Below are positions 52,805 through 61,124 of a stretch of DNA of 64,000 nt, piece after piece. The position numbers and the translations under genes are program-made. The notes beneath the pieces were generated by a model. The model did no database searches and had not been told where the DNA came from. It worked only from the letters and a program-made list of their open reading frames with translations. The stretch covers positions 1 through 64,000 of the forward strand of contig NZ_SBIU01000005.1 in assembly GCF_004765805.1 (NCBI RefSeq), in the 5' to 3' direction. The number at the start of each line of letters is the position of its first letter. Position 1 is the first letter of the stretch. The stretch comes from Halorussus halobius (GTDB lineage Archaea > Halobacteriota > Halobacteria > Halobacteriales > Haladaptataceae).

Positions 52805-53157
52805 GGACCGTTCGACCTCGACGTATCCTTGAACGGGCAACACCATATAACGGACAGAGCGTTAGCGCGAGTTCAGCACAGTTCACCGCGAACTCGCGAA
52901 AACGGCGACGTTTTACGACGTCCGCTAAAACGATTATAAAATTTATAATCGTCTCTAAGCGATTTTCCCTCGGTGATTTTACGTGTAGAAATGTCCCGGT
53001 ACCGCAGTCGATGCTGGGGTAATCAGGCGTTGCCTTCCCTCGGACAAGCGCGGCGCAACGGGACCGATGCCCAGCGTGGACTCGCGAGTCGACCGTCGGG
53101 GTATCGCGGTGGTCCCACGAGCCGGAGGCTGGCAGAAGTGGTGGAGCAGTAACAAAA
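52805..53157. other. Gene-free region with AT-rich palindrome next to tRNA-Met
   Basis: 353 bases without a gene. 52920-52990 is AT-rich and contains a perfect 23-nt palindrome. A T-rich run just after the tRNA-Met 3' end (minus strand, tttTG) is a plausible terminator. The right half is GC-rich and featureless. Confidence 0.6.
52930..52952. promoter_or_regulatory. Perfect 23-nt AT-rich palindrome
   Basis: Arms of 11 nt around one A: ACGATTATAAA-A-TTTATAATCGT. It lies 126 bases upstream of the small membrane gene (start 52804) and contains TTATAA. Could be an operator, a terminator or a promoter with symmetric TATA elements. Confidence 0.5.
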
Positions 53158-53309
53158 TGCCCGGGGAGGGCTCCGAACCCTCGATCTCCGCATGACCCAG
53201 GTCGGAGGCTCGGCGGGCCTCGTGGGCATGAGGAGGCTTCCAAGGCCTGAGCGCGCCGAATCTCAGAACCCTATGAGTGCGGCGCTATGTCCAGCTAAGC
53301 CACCCGGGC
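53158..53309 (-). tRNA. tRNA-Met (elongator, CAT) with 78-nt intron
   Basis: Minus strand: acceptor GCCCGGG pairs CCCGGGC, discriminator A, T arm GAGGG-TTCGGAG-CCCTC, anticodon stem CCGCA/TGCGG, anticodon CAT. An intron (53194-53271, 78 nt) interrupts the anticodon loop after position 37, as is known for haloarchaeal elongator tRNA-Met. The mature length is 74 nt. A TATA-like TTTAAA (53337-53342) lies 28 bases upstream. Confidence 0.94.
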
Positions 53310-53450
53310 TCGGTTCCTCGTAGGCGGGTGCTACTCTTTAAAGTTCTCATCTGCGCCGGGACGTCGCCGTCGCGCACGGTGGTTTCGCGTCCGTGCGAGT
53401 CGGCCACGCGAGTTCAAAACCTCTTTCATACCGCCACGCGGAGGTAGGAT

Positions 53451-54026
53451 ATGTTGATTACAGTGTCCGGCCCGCCGGGGAGCGGCAAGAGCACGACCGC
53501 CTCCAACCTGGCCGCCTCGCTGGGACTCGACCACGTCAGCGGCGGGGACATCTTCCGGGAGCTGGCCGACGAGCGCGGCCACACCCCGCTGGAGTTCAAC
53601 AAGCTCGCCGAGGAGGACGACCAGATCGACCGCGACCTCGACCGACGCCTCCGGACCGTGGCGGTCGAGCGCGACGACGTAGTGCTCGAGTCGCGCCTCG
53701 CCGGGTGGCTGGCGGGCGACCGCGCCGACTTCCGGGTGTGGCTCGACGCGCCCCTCGACGTCCGGGCCGAGCGCATCGCCGACCGCGAGGACAAATCGGT
53801 CGACGAGGCCCGCGAGGAGAGCGACGCCCGCCAGCGCAGCGAAGCCGCCCGCTACGAGGAGTACTACGGCATCGACATCACCGACCTGAGCATCTACGAC
53901 CTGTCGCTCAACACCGCCCGATGGGACGCCGAGGCGGTGCTGGACGTACTCGTGACCGCCGTCGAGACGTACGACCCCGCGGTCGACGAGGGCACGTACC
54001 CCGTCGCGGTCGACTACGACTTCTGA
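53451..54026 (+). CDS. cmk: Cytidylate kinase (archaeal type)
   Basis: 191 residues. Phosphorylates CMP and dCMP. P-loop GPPGSGKST at 7-15, substrate region [34 protein letters not shown]-like [31 protein letters not shown], and [34 protein letters not shown]. Four bases before cbf5; the cmk-cbf5 pair is common in archaea. Confidence 0.95.
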   Translation: MLITVSGPPGSGKSTTASNLAASLGLDHVSGGDIFRELADERGHTPLEFNKLAEEDDQIDRDLDRRLRTVAVERDDVVLESRLAGWLAGDRADFRVWLDAPLDVRAERIADREDKSVDEAREESDARQRSEAARYEEYYGIDITDLSIYDLSLNTARWDAEAVLDVLVTAVETYDPAVDEGTYPVAVDYDF

Positions 54027-54030
54027 GGCT

Positions 54031-54960
54031 ATGCTCCGAGACCCACCCGAGAAACGCTCGCCGGAGGCGCTGCTGGCGTTCGGCGTCGTCAACCTCGACA
54101 AACCGCCCGGCCCGTCGGCCCATCAGGTCGCGGGCTGGGTGCGGGACCTGGCGGCGGTCGAGCGGGCCGCCCACGCCGGGACGCTCGACCCGAAGGTCAC
54201 CGGCTGTCTCCCGGTCCTGACCGGCACCGCGACCCGGCTCTCGCAGGTGTTCCTCGAAGGCGCGAAGGAGTACGTCGCGGTGCTGGAACTCCACGACGAC
54301 CCGCCGTCGGACCTCGAAGCCGTGGTCCGGGAGTTCGAGGGGCCGACGTACCAGAAGCCCCCGCGAAAGAGCGCGGTCGCCCGCCGACTGCGCGTCCGGG
54401 AGATATACGACCTCGACGTGCTGGGCGTCGAGGGTCGACAGGCGTTGCTCCGCATCCGGTGTGAGAGCGGCACCTACGTCCGGAAACTGTGTCACGACCT
54501 CGGACTCGCGCTCGGCACCGGCGCGCACATGGGCGACCTCCGCCGGACCGCGACCGACCCGTTCGACGACGCGACGCTGGTGACGATGGAGGACCTCGCG
54601 GACGCGCTCGCGCGCTGGCGGGAGGGCGAGGCGCGAGACGCCTCCGCGAGGAGCCAGGAGACCCAAAGCGACGACTCGCGAGCGGACGGCCCGGACGACT
54701 GGCTGCGCGAGGTGGTCCAGCCCGCCGAGCGCGCGCTGACCCACCTTCCGAGCGTGACCGTCGCCCCGAGCGCGGCCGAACAGGTCGCCCACGGCGCGCA
54801 GGTGTACGCGCCGGGCGTCATCGAAGCCGACGACGCCGACGACGGGCAGTTGGTCGCCTGCTTCACGCCGGACGAGGCCGCAGTCTGTCTCGGCCGGATG
54901 GTCGGCGACCCGGACGCCGAGGAGGGCGTGGCCGTGGAACTCGAACGCGTGTTGGTGTGA
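54031..54960 (+). CDS. cbf5: tRNA/rRNA pseudouridine synthase Cbf5 (TruB family)
   Basis: 309 residues. Catalytic subunit of H/ACA RNPs and guide-independent tRNA U55 modifier. Catalytic Asp53 in AGTLDPKVTGCL; YQKPPRKSAVARRLRVREIY; GTYVRKLCHDLG. C-terminal PUA domain about 225-309 (LPSVTVAPSAAEQVAHGAQVYAPGVI). A polar insertion (about 195-225) is haloarchaeal. Same operon as cmk. Confidence 0.95.
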   Translation: MLRDPPEKRSPEALLAFGVVNLDKPPGPSAHQVAGWVRDLAAVERAAHAGTLDPKVTGCLPVLTGTATRLSQVFLEGAKEYVAVLELHDDPPSDLEAVVREFEGPTYQKPPRKSAVARRLRVREIYDLDVLGVEGRQALLRIRCESGTYVRKLCHDLGLALGTGAHMGDLRRTATDPFDDATLVTMEDLADALARWREGEARDASARSQETQSDDSRADGPDDWLREVVQPAERALTHLPSVTVAPSAAEQVAHGAQVYAPGVIEADDADDGQLVACFTPDEAAVCLGRMVGDPDAEEGVAVELERVLV

Positions 54961-55060
54961 GAGGCGAGTACTCGACATCCCCTCTCCGGTGAACTCGAAG
55001 CGGGCGAACTCCCGCGTCTGCATGCCCGAACTCGACGAGCCAGGGACGAACCCACCGGGG

Positions 55061-55504
55061 TTACAGGAGTGGCCGGAGGCCGAACCGTCCGACGGCCCGG
55101 TCGAGGACGACCCGTAGTGTCGCCTCTCCGGCCGTAACCGCCAGCGTGAACCCGAGGAGAATGGGCCAGACCGTCAGGTACGACGGGAGCGGGTGGAGAT
55201 GAGTCCCGTACGCCCACTGGTACGCCGTCTCGCCGAGGAGCGAGAGGGTCGCCAGTGGCGGGGAGACGAGCGAGAAGCGGCCGAACAGGTACAGTGGAAC
55301 GGCCGCCGTGAGGAACATCCCGACCAGCGCGTACCCGTACCCGAACACGAGCGCTCCCGGTTCCTGCGAGGCGAAGTGGACGCCCTCCGAGAACAGCCAC
55401 GAGAGGACGGCGACTGCATAGCCGACGCCCCCGAGGACCGCCACGGTACGCGCGTCGCGGAGGGTGAGCGAGTACACGTCGGGTCGTTCCACCGTCATCG
55501 TCAT
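55061..55504 (-). CDS. Hypothetical membrane protein (147 aa)
   Basis: 147 residues (145 from the alternative ATG at 55498). Four hydrophobic segments: about 20-40, 50-75, 80-98 and 110-130. No named family. Convergent with cbf5 and divergent from the M14-like gene. Confidence 0.75.
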   Translation of the reverse strand: MTMTVERPDVYSLTLRDARTVAVLGGVGYAVAVLSWLFSEGVHFASQEPGALVFGYGYALVGMFLTAAVPLYLFGRFSLVSPPLATLSLLGETAYQWAYGTHLHPLPSYLTVWPILLGFTLAVTAGEATLRVVLDRAVGRFGLRPLL

Positions 55505-55619
55505 TAACCGGTCGGTATCTCCACTGTTCGGGTCGCTCGGTCGGAACCGGAACGACGCTCGTGACGACTCGCTTGCCACGAGGCCTACCTTTTTGCCGCC
55601 GCTCCGCCACCGCCATCCC

Positions 55620-56741
55620 ATGCAAGTCGGAACCGCCGAATCCGAACCCGGCGAACTCGTCACGGGGTGGCTCGACGCAACCGACCTCCCGACCGGAGCG
55701 CCCGAACGCCTCCCGGTCCTCGTCGCGGAGGGCGAGGACGGCGGCGAGGGACCGACGCTCTGGATTACGGCCGCCATCCACGGCAACGAGGCCACTGGCC
55801 TCGCGGTCGCACAGGACGTGATGACCGACGACCTACCGAGCGAGATTCGCGGAACGGTGGTCTGTCTCCCGACGCTCAACCCCGCCGGACTGCGCCGCAA
55901 CGCCCGCACCTCCTACTACGACGACGAGGACCCCAACCGCTACTTTCCCGACGCCGACGACGAGAGCGCGCGCCCGCCCAGCGTCCAGCAGTTGATAGAC
56001 GAGCGGATATACGAGGCGTTCGCCGATTCGGCCGACGCGCTCGTCGACCTCCACACCGCCCACGTCGGGTCGGTGCCGTTCCTCATCCGCGACAGGGTCC
56101 TGTACGGCGAGCGCCGCAGCGAGGACGAAGCCCGCGACCTCGCCGACGACCTCCAAGCGCTCGTGACGGCGTTCGGCCTGCCCGTGGTCAACGAGTACGC
56201 CGCCGAGGAGTACACCGAACAGCGTCTCCAGCGCTCGACTGCGGGCGCGGCCCTGAACGAGGCCGGCATCCCGGCGTTCACCGCGGAACTCGGCGGCCAC
56301 GAAGTCGTCGAGGAGCGCGTCCGCGAGGCGGGCGTCGCGGGGCTCCGGAACGTCATGCGAGAACTCGGCGTGCTGGCCGGCGACCCCGCCTCGGACGCGG
56401 TCGGCTTCGAGCCACCCGTCGACTTCCCGGTCAAGCGCGCCGTCCACCCACACACGGACGCCCCCGGCGTCGTGCGCCACCGCGTCGAGGCCGGCGACGT
56501 CGTGGCGGAGGGCGACGTAATCGCCGACGTGTGCACGCCCCACGGCGACCGGAAGACGTCGGTCCAGACCGACCACGACGGCTACGTCCTCGGCCGGACG
56601 CCCGGGGTCGCGGCCTACGAGAACGACGCGCTCGCGAGTCTGGCGGTCCGCGACGACGGCGACCTCGTCGTCGCCCGCGACTCCGAGCAGTCGTCTACCG
56701 GGAACGCGAGCGAGCCCGACGCCAGCAACGGCCGGACCTAA
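55620..56741 (+). CDS. Succinylglutamate desuccinylase/aspartoacylase-type M14 hydrolase
   Basis: 373 residues from MQVGTAESEPGELVTGW. Zinc ligands in AAIHGNEATG (His-x2-Glu) and a later His in LVDLHTAHVG; NPAGLRRNAR and DPNRYFPD are substrate-binding motifs. The C-terminal ~100 residues form the beta-rich biotinyl/lipoyl-like domain usual in this family (VRHRVEAGDVVAEGDVIADVCTPHG). Hydrolyses an N-acyl amino acid or related amide; exact substrate unknown. Confidence 0.9.
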   Translation: MQVGTAESEPGELVTGWLDATDLPTGAPERLPVLVAEGEDGGEGPTLWITAAIHGNEATGLAVAQDVMTDDLPSEIRGTVVCLPTLNPAGLRRNARTSYYDDEDPNRYFPDADDESARPPSVQQLIDERIYEAFADSADALVDLHTAHVGSVPFLIRDRVLYGERRSEDEARDLADDLQALVTAFGLPVVNEYAAEEYTEQRLQRSTAGAALNEAGIPAFTAELGGHEVVEERVREAGVAGLRNVMRELGVLAGDPASDAVGFEPPVDFPVKRAVHPHTDAPGVVRHRVEAGDVVAEGDVIADVCTPHGDRKTSVQTDHDGYVLGRTPGVAAYENDALASLAVRDDGDLVVARDSEQSSTGNASEPDASNGRT

Positions 56742-56790
56742 CTGCCGGACCGAAACGAAGCGCTTAACTCGGGGACGTGCCTTCGTCCAG

Positions 56791-56808
56791 TTGCACGTCA
56801 ACGTGCAA
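56791..56808. promoter_or_regulatory. Inverted repeat before tRNA-Pro
   Basis: TTGCACGT-CA-ACGTGCAA, an exact 8-bp hairpin ending 2 bases before the tRNA 5' end. It would sit in the tRNA leader or at the transcription start. Role unknown. Confidence 0.5.
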
Positions 56809-56810
56809 GC

Positions 56811-56881
56811 GGGACCGTGGGGTAGCGGTATCCTCAGCGCATGGGGTGCGTTGGACCTGAGTTCGAATCTCGGCGGTCCCA
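56811..56881 (+). tRNA. tRNA-Pro (anticodon GGG)
   Basis: 71 nt. Acceptor GGGACCG/CGGTCCC, discriminator A, short D arm, anticodon arm AGCGC-ATGGGGT-GCGTT giving GGG (decodes CCC/CCU), T arm CTGAG-TTCGAAT-CTCGG with one GU pair. No intron. Confidence 0.93.
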
Positions 56882-56996
56882 TCAACCTTCCAACAAGCAT
56901 CTCATGTTCTGGAAGTTCAGGCTCTAACACTACAAATTACTTCTTAAGGAATAGTGGAACGAATCGCGGTTTTAAGTGGTCGGAGGTGTGGGGCTG

Positions 56997-57134
56997 ATGG
57001 CGGTTCGGCTCCCCGACGCCGGCGGTGACCGTCACACCTGCGAGTTCTGCGACGCTCACGCCGCGTCAACACTCGCGCTGGGCTGTATTCCGCTGGCCCG
57101 TCGCGGGCGGGCATATCGATGGGAGCTGGATTAA
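56997..57134 (+). CDS. Small Cys/His-containing protein (45 aa)
   Basis: 45 residues with HTCEFCDAHAAS (His13, Cys15, Cys18, His21) and a later Cys30, reminiscent of a small zinc knuckle, ending RGRAYRWELD. A Shine-Dalgarno-like GGAGGTG lies about 9 bases before the ATG, unusual for haloarchaea. Sits just upstream of the methyltransferase gene. Function unknown; may be a real small zinc protein. Confidence 0.5.
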   Translation: MAVRLPDAGGDRHTCEFCDAHAASTLALGCIPLARRGRAYRWELD

Positions 57135-57143
57135 TTTTATAAT
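57134..57143 (+). promoter_or_regulatory. TATA-like element of the methyltransferase gene
   Basis: ATTTTATAAT is centred 28 bases before the ATG at 57166, the spacing for a leaderless haloarchaeal transcript. It implies separate transcription from the 45-residue frame. Confidence 0.55.
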
Positions 57144-57165
57144 GTAGATATAGAAATTAAAGGGC

Positions 57166-57879
57166 ATGGGTAGTTCGGACAGGTACGCGATAGACGACGT
57201 CGCATTCGTCGGGCGCACGGTGGGGGAGTACGAAGCGATGTTCGACCTCGACCTCTCGTCGTGGGCGGGCGAGCCGGTACTCGACTGTCCGGGCGGCGCG
57301 TGCGCGTTCGTGGCCGGGGCGAACGCTCGCGGCCTCGACGCGGTCGGTGCGGACCTGCTATACGACGTGCCGCCCGACGAACTCCGCGCGAAGTGCCGGC
57401 GCGACGTCGACACCGCCATCGCGGGCTTCGACGGCGTGGAGGACCAGTTCGTCTGGGAGTTCTACGACGGCGTCCCGGACGTGCGCGACCACTGGACCAC
57501 CGCGTACCGACAGTTCGCCGCCGATTACGCCGACCACTACGACACCGACCGGTACGTGCAGGCGCAACTCCCCGACCTCCCGTTCGACGACGACTCGTTC
57601 TCGCTGGTGCTGTCCGCGCACCTCCTGTTCCTCTACGTGGACAAACTCGACCACGAGTTCCACGAGGCGTCGCTGCTCGAACTCGCCCGCGTGGCCCGCG
57701 AGGAGGTCCGAGTGTATCCGCTCGCGCGATTCGACGGGAAGCGATATCCGCGACTGGACGAGTTGCGCGCGACGCTCGCTGACGCGGGCTACGCGACCGA
57801 GGTTCGACCCGTCTCGTTCGAGTTCCTCCGAGAGGCCCCCGAGATGCTGGTGGTCGAGGTGTCGTCCGGCGCGTTCTGA
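57166..57879 (+). CDS. Class I SAM-dependent methyltransferase-like protein
   Basis: 237 residues. Motif I VLDCPGGACAFVAGANARGLDAVGADL (about 42-68), post-I Asp, and a late LPFDDDSFSLVLSAHLLFLYV (motif IV-like), followed by ELARVAREEVRVYPL. Binding of SAM is likely; substrate unknown. Motif I has Cys-Pro-Gly-Gly instead of the classical GxGxG, a variant seen in some family members. Confidence 0.8.
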   Translation: MGSSDRYAIDDVAFVGRTVGEYEAMFDLDLSSWAGEPVLDCPGGACAFVAGANARGLDAVGADLLYDVPPDELRAKCRRDVDTAIAGFDGVEDQFVWEFYDGVPDVRDHWTTAYRQFAADYADHYDTDRYVQAQLPDLPFDDDSFSLVLSAHLLFLYVDKLDHEFHEASLLELARVAREEVRVYPLARFDGKRYPRLDELRATLADAGYATEVRPVSFEFLREAPEMLVVEVSSGAF

Positions 57880-57966
57880 GAGCGGTCGCCGATAGTGGTC
57901 GTGTTCGCAATCGCGGTTCGGTCCAACTGCGAGGGTTCTCGGCCGTGAATCGATGGGAACTGCAAT

Positions 57967-58150
57967 CGTGACCGCCGCCGCAACCGTGACCGCATCCGCA
58001 CCCGCAACCGCGACCGTGACCGCCGCGACACCTTGAGCCAGTGAAAACAGCACCGCTACCGCAACTGCGACCGCGACCGCATCCACAACCGCGACCGCAT
58101 CCACAACCGCGACCGCATCCGCATCCGCATCCGCAACCGCGATTGCGTGG
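57967..58150. repeat. ACCGCN hexamer array beside ilvD
   Basis: Runs of CCGCATCC, ACCGCGACC and AACCGC with a ~6-bp period, including two perfect 18-bp units (58077-58094 and 58095-58112). The array abuts the ilvD stop codon on the opposite strand and is interrupted only by about 58030-58052. Confidence 0.8.
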
Positions 58151-59875
58151 CTACTCCCCGTTCCGCTTCACGCCCGGATTCGTCACCGCGCCGTTCGCGG
58201 CCGACCCGAAGGCCGCGCCGTACTTCGCCAGCACGCCCGACGTGTAGTTCGGTTCCGGCGGCTCCCACTGCTCGCGGCGCTCGGCCAGTTCCGACTCCGA
58301 GACGTCGACCGACAGTTCGAGGTTCGGCACGTCGATGGTCACGACGTCGCCGTCTTCGAGCAGACCGATGGGACCGCCGACCGCCGCTTCCGGGGCGACG
58401 TGGCCGATGGAGAACCCGCGCGTCGCGCCCGAGAACCGGCCGTCGGTGAACAGCGCGACGTCCTCGGCGTGGCCCTGTCCCGCGACCGCCGAGGTGACCC
58501 CGAGCATCTCGCGCATTCCCGGTCCGCCGCGCGGGCCCTCGTTGCGGATGCAGATGACGTCGCCGCTCTCGACGTTGCCCTCCTGGACGTACTTCATGGC
58601 GTTCTCCTCGTTCTCGAACACCCTGACCGGCCCCTCGTGGCGGAGGTCCTCGTCGCCCGTCACCTTCAGCACCGCGCCGTCGGGCGCGAGGTTGCCGGTC
58701 AGCACGCGGATGGCTCCCTCCTCGTTTTTGGGCTCGTCGACGGTGTAGAGGAAGTCGGCGTCTATCTCGTCGTCGGGCGCGAGCTCGCCCGCCGCTTCCA
58801 ACCGCTCTATCTCCTCGGCGATGGTGTTGCCGGTCACGGTCCCGGCGTCGCCGTGGAACAGCCCCGCGTCGAGCAGGCGGCGAATCACGACCGGGACGCC
58901 GCCGATTTCGTGGAGGTCCTTCATCACGCGCGTCCCGCCGGGCTGGAGGTCGGCGATCTTGGGCGTCCGCTTGCTGATCTCGTTGAACCGCTCTAACGGG
59001 AGGTCGATGCCGGCCTCGGCCGCCAGCGCGGGCAGGTGGAGCACGGCGTTGGTCGACCCGCCGACCGCGACCTGCAGCGCGATGGCGTTCTCGAACGATT
59101 CGACCGAGAGAAATTCCGAGGGCTTGCGACGTTCCCGGATCGCCTCGACCGCGAGTTCGCCCGCGCGCTCGGCCACCTCGTACCGCTCCTCGCTCTCGGC
59201 GAGCGGGCTCGCGCTCCCCAGCGGCGCGAACCCGAGCGCCTCCGATATCGAGGCCATGGTGTTGGCGGTGAACATCCCGCCACACGACCCCGCCCCGGGG
59301 CAGGCCTGCCGTTCGAGGTCGTCGAGTTCGCCTTCGGACATGTCGCCGTCCGCGACCGCGCCGACGCCCTCGAAGACGTGCTGGACGGTGACCTCCCGGC
59401 CGTCGTGTTCGCCGGGCATGATGGACCCGCCGTACAGGAACACCGAGGGCAGGTCCGTCCGTATCGCGGCCATCATCATGCCGGGGAGGTTCTTGTCACA
59501 CCCCGCGACCGTGACGAGTCCGTCCACGTGCTCGCCGAAGGCCACCAACTCCACCGAGTCGGCGATGACCTCCCGCGAGATGAGCGACGCCTTCATCCCC
59601 TCGGTCCCCATCGAGATGGCGTCCGAGATGGTGATGGTCCCGAACTCGATGGGCATCCCGTCGGCGTCGTCGACGCCCTCGTAGGCGGCGTCGGCCACGT
59701 CGTCGAGGTGGACGTTGCACGGCGTCACGTCGGCCGCCGGGTTCGCCACGGCCACCATCGGCGAGGAGAGGTCCTCGTCGTCGTAACCCATCGCACGGAA
59801 CATCGCTCGGTGGGGCGCGCGCTCGACCCCGTCGGTGACCTCGTTGCTCGGGTAGTCGTCCGGTTTTCCCGCCAT
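58151..59875 (-). CDS. ilvD: Dihydroxy-acid dehydratase
   Basis: 574 residues. Fe-S enzyme of valine/isoleucine synthesis. MVAVANPAADVTPCNVHL near the N terminus, GCDKNLPGMMMA (cluster Cys), QACPGAGSCGGMFTANTMASISEALG (cluster Cys), and SGATRGFSIGHVAPEAAVGGPIGLLEDGD near the C terminus. No other ilv genes nearby. Confidence 0.96.
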   Translation of the reverse strand: MAGKPDDYPSNEVTDGVERAPHRAMFRAMGYDDEDLSSPMVAVANPAADVTPCNVHLDDVADAAYEGVDDADGMPIEFGTITISDAISMGTEGMKASLISREVIADSVELVAFGEHVDGLVTVAGCDKNLPGMMMAAIRTDLPSVFLYGGSIMPGEHDGREVTVQHVFEGVGAVADGDMSEGELDDLERQACPGAGSCGGMFTANTMASISEALGFAPLGSASPLAESEERYEVAERAGELAVEAIRERRKPSEFLSVESFENAIALQVAVGGSTNAVLHLPALAAEAGIDLPLERFNEISKRTPKIADLQPGGTRVMKDLHEIGGVPVVIRRLLDAGLFHGDAGTVTGNTIAEEIERLEAAGELAPDDEIDADFLYTVDEPKNEEGAIRVLTGNLAPDGAVLKVTGDEDLRHEGPVRVFENEENAMKYVQEGNVESGDVICIRNEGPRGGPGMREMLGVTSAVAGQGHAEDVALFTDGRFSGATRGFSIGHVAPEAAVGGPIGLLEDGDVVTIDVPNLELSVDVSESELAERREQWEPPEPNYTSGVLAKYGAAFGSAANGAVTNPGVKRNGE

Positions 59876-60093
59876 ACCCGGGAATCGAACCGGAGCGGCT
59901 TAAGTTGCCACACTCCAACAAGCGTTGCTGTCGAATCGGCGCTTGGCCGGCCACAACCATTTGGAGGCTCCACATCGTGTCTCGTCGTACGACTCGGCCC
60001 CACGCCTCGGGCCCGCCGCTCGACGCGACGTTACTTTCCCGATACGACCGCGTAACGAGGACATACTTTCAGGATGGCGGTCGAATGACTTGC

Positions 60094-61056
60094 ATGGACC
60101 TGACGGTCGCAGTCGCCCACTACCCGGAGGGCGCTGGCCACGCCACGCGGATGCTCGCGGTCGCCCAGGCGTTCGAGGCCGAGGGCGCGAGGGTCGTCCT
60201 CGCCGGGGGCGGCCCGGGGTCGCGGTTCGTCGAACACAACGGCTACGACGTGTTCCGGGCCGCGCCGGTCGACTACATCGGCGACTACCAGCGGGGGTCG
60301 GTGGGCCGCGTCCTGACCCGGAGTCTCCCCTACAGCGGCAAGCGCGTGGTCGACCTCGCGGGGTGGCTTCGCCGAGAGGACCCCGACGCGCTGGTCACCG
60401 ACGACATGTTCGGCGCGATGGCGGCGTCGCTGACCGGGACGCCGCTGTACGTCGTCACCCACAACGCGGCCTCCTACTACGACGCGGCGGTCGAGCAGGC
60501 GTTCACGTGGCTCCTCAACCGGTACCAGTTGGGTGCGGCCGAGTCGTTCCTCTACCCCGCGGTCTGGCCGCCCGACGAGGGCGACCCGCCGGGAGTGACC
60601 CACGTCCCGCCCATCGCGCTCGACCCCGACGGCTGTCCGCCGCCCGACGGCGACGTCGGCGTGCTGGTCGTCCCGAGCGTCTACTCGACGAACTTCGACG
60701 TGCTGGCGGAGACGCTCCGGACCGAAGGCCACGACGTGACGCTCGTGGGCTGTGACGGGTGGGACCCGGTTCCCGCGCTCCTGCCGTGGATTCGGGCCGC
60801 CGACGTGGTGGTCTGTTCGGGCTACTCGACCGTGATGGAGGCCGCCGTCGGCAAAACGCCGTGCGTGGTCTACCCGTTCACCGACGAGCAACACGGCGTC
60901 ACGCGGGTACTCGAACGCCGGGGCGTCCGGGGCTTTCAGGTCGAACACTCCACCGCGCACGTCGCCCGCGCGGTCCGGCATCCGCCCCGAGCGCCCGACT
61001 ACGACAACGGCGTCGGACGGGTCGCCGACCGAGTCCTCTCGGCGCTCGTCGGATAG
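60094..61056 (+). CDS. GT-B (MurG-like) glycosyltransferase
   Basis: 320 residues from MDLTVAVAHYPEGAGHATR (an ATG three codons upstream is possible). N-terminal AHYPEGAGHATRMLAVAQAF is the GT-B phosphate loop of MurG/UGT28-like enzymes; the C-terminal half holds RAADVVVCSGYSTVMEAAVGKTPCVVYPFTDEQHGVTRVLERRG, the donor-binding segment. Acceptor unknown. Same strand and about 70 bases before the beta-RFAP synthase homologue. Confidence 0.85.
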   Translation: MDLTVAVAHYPEGAGHATRMLAVAQAFEAEGARVVLAGGGPGSRFVEHNGYDVFRAAPVDYIGDYQRGSVGRVLTRSLPYSGKRVVDLAGWLRREDPDALVTDDMFGAMAASLTGTPLYVVTHNAASYYDAAVEQAFTWLLNRYQLGAAESFLYPAVWPPDEGDPPGVTHVPPIALDPDGCPPPDGDVGVLVVPSVYSTNFDVLAETLRTEGHDVTLVGCDGWDPVPALLPWIRAADVVVCSGYSTVMEAAVGKTPCVVYPFTDEQHGVTRVLERRGVRGFQVEHSTAHVARAVRHPPRAPDYDNGVGRVADRVLSALVG

Positions 61057-61124
61057 CGACGCTGTCGCTCGACAGTGTTGCCACTATCGGAACCGCGAAC
61101 CCCGAACGGGACGAAATCGCGGCC

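Noticed and set aside
56791..56997. 68-codon frame through tRNA-Pro
   Set aside because: Most of it is the tRNA itself.
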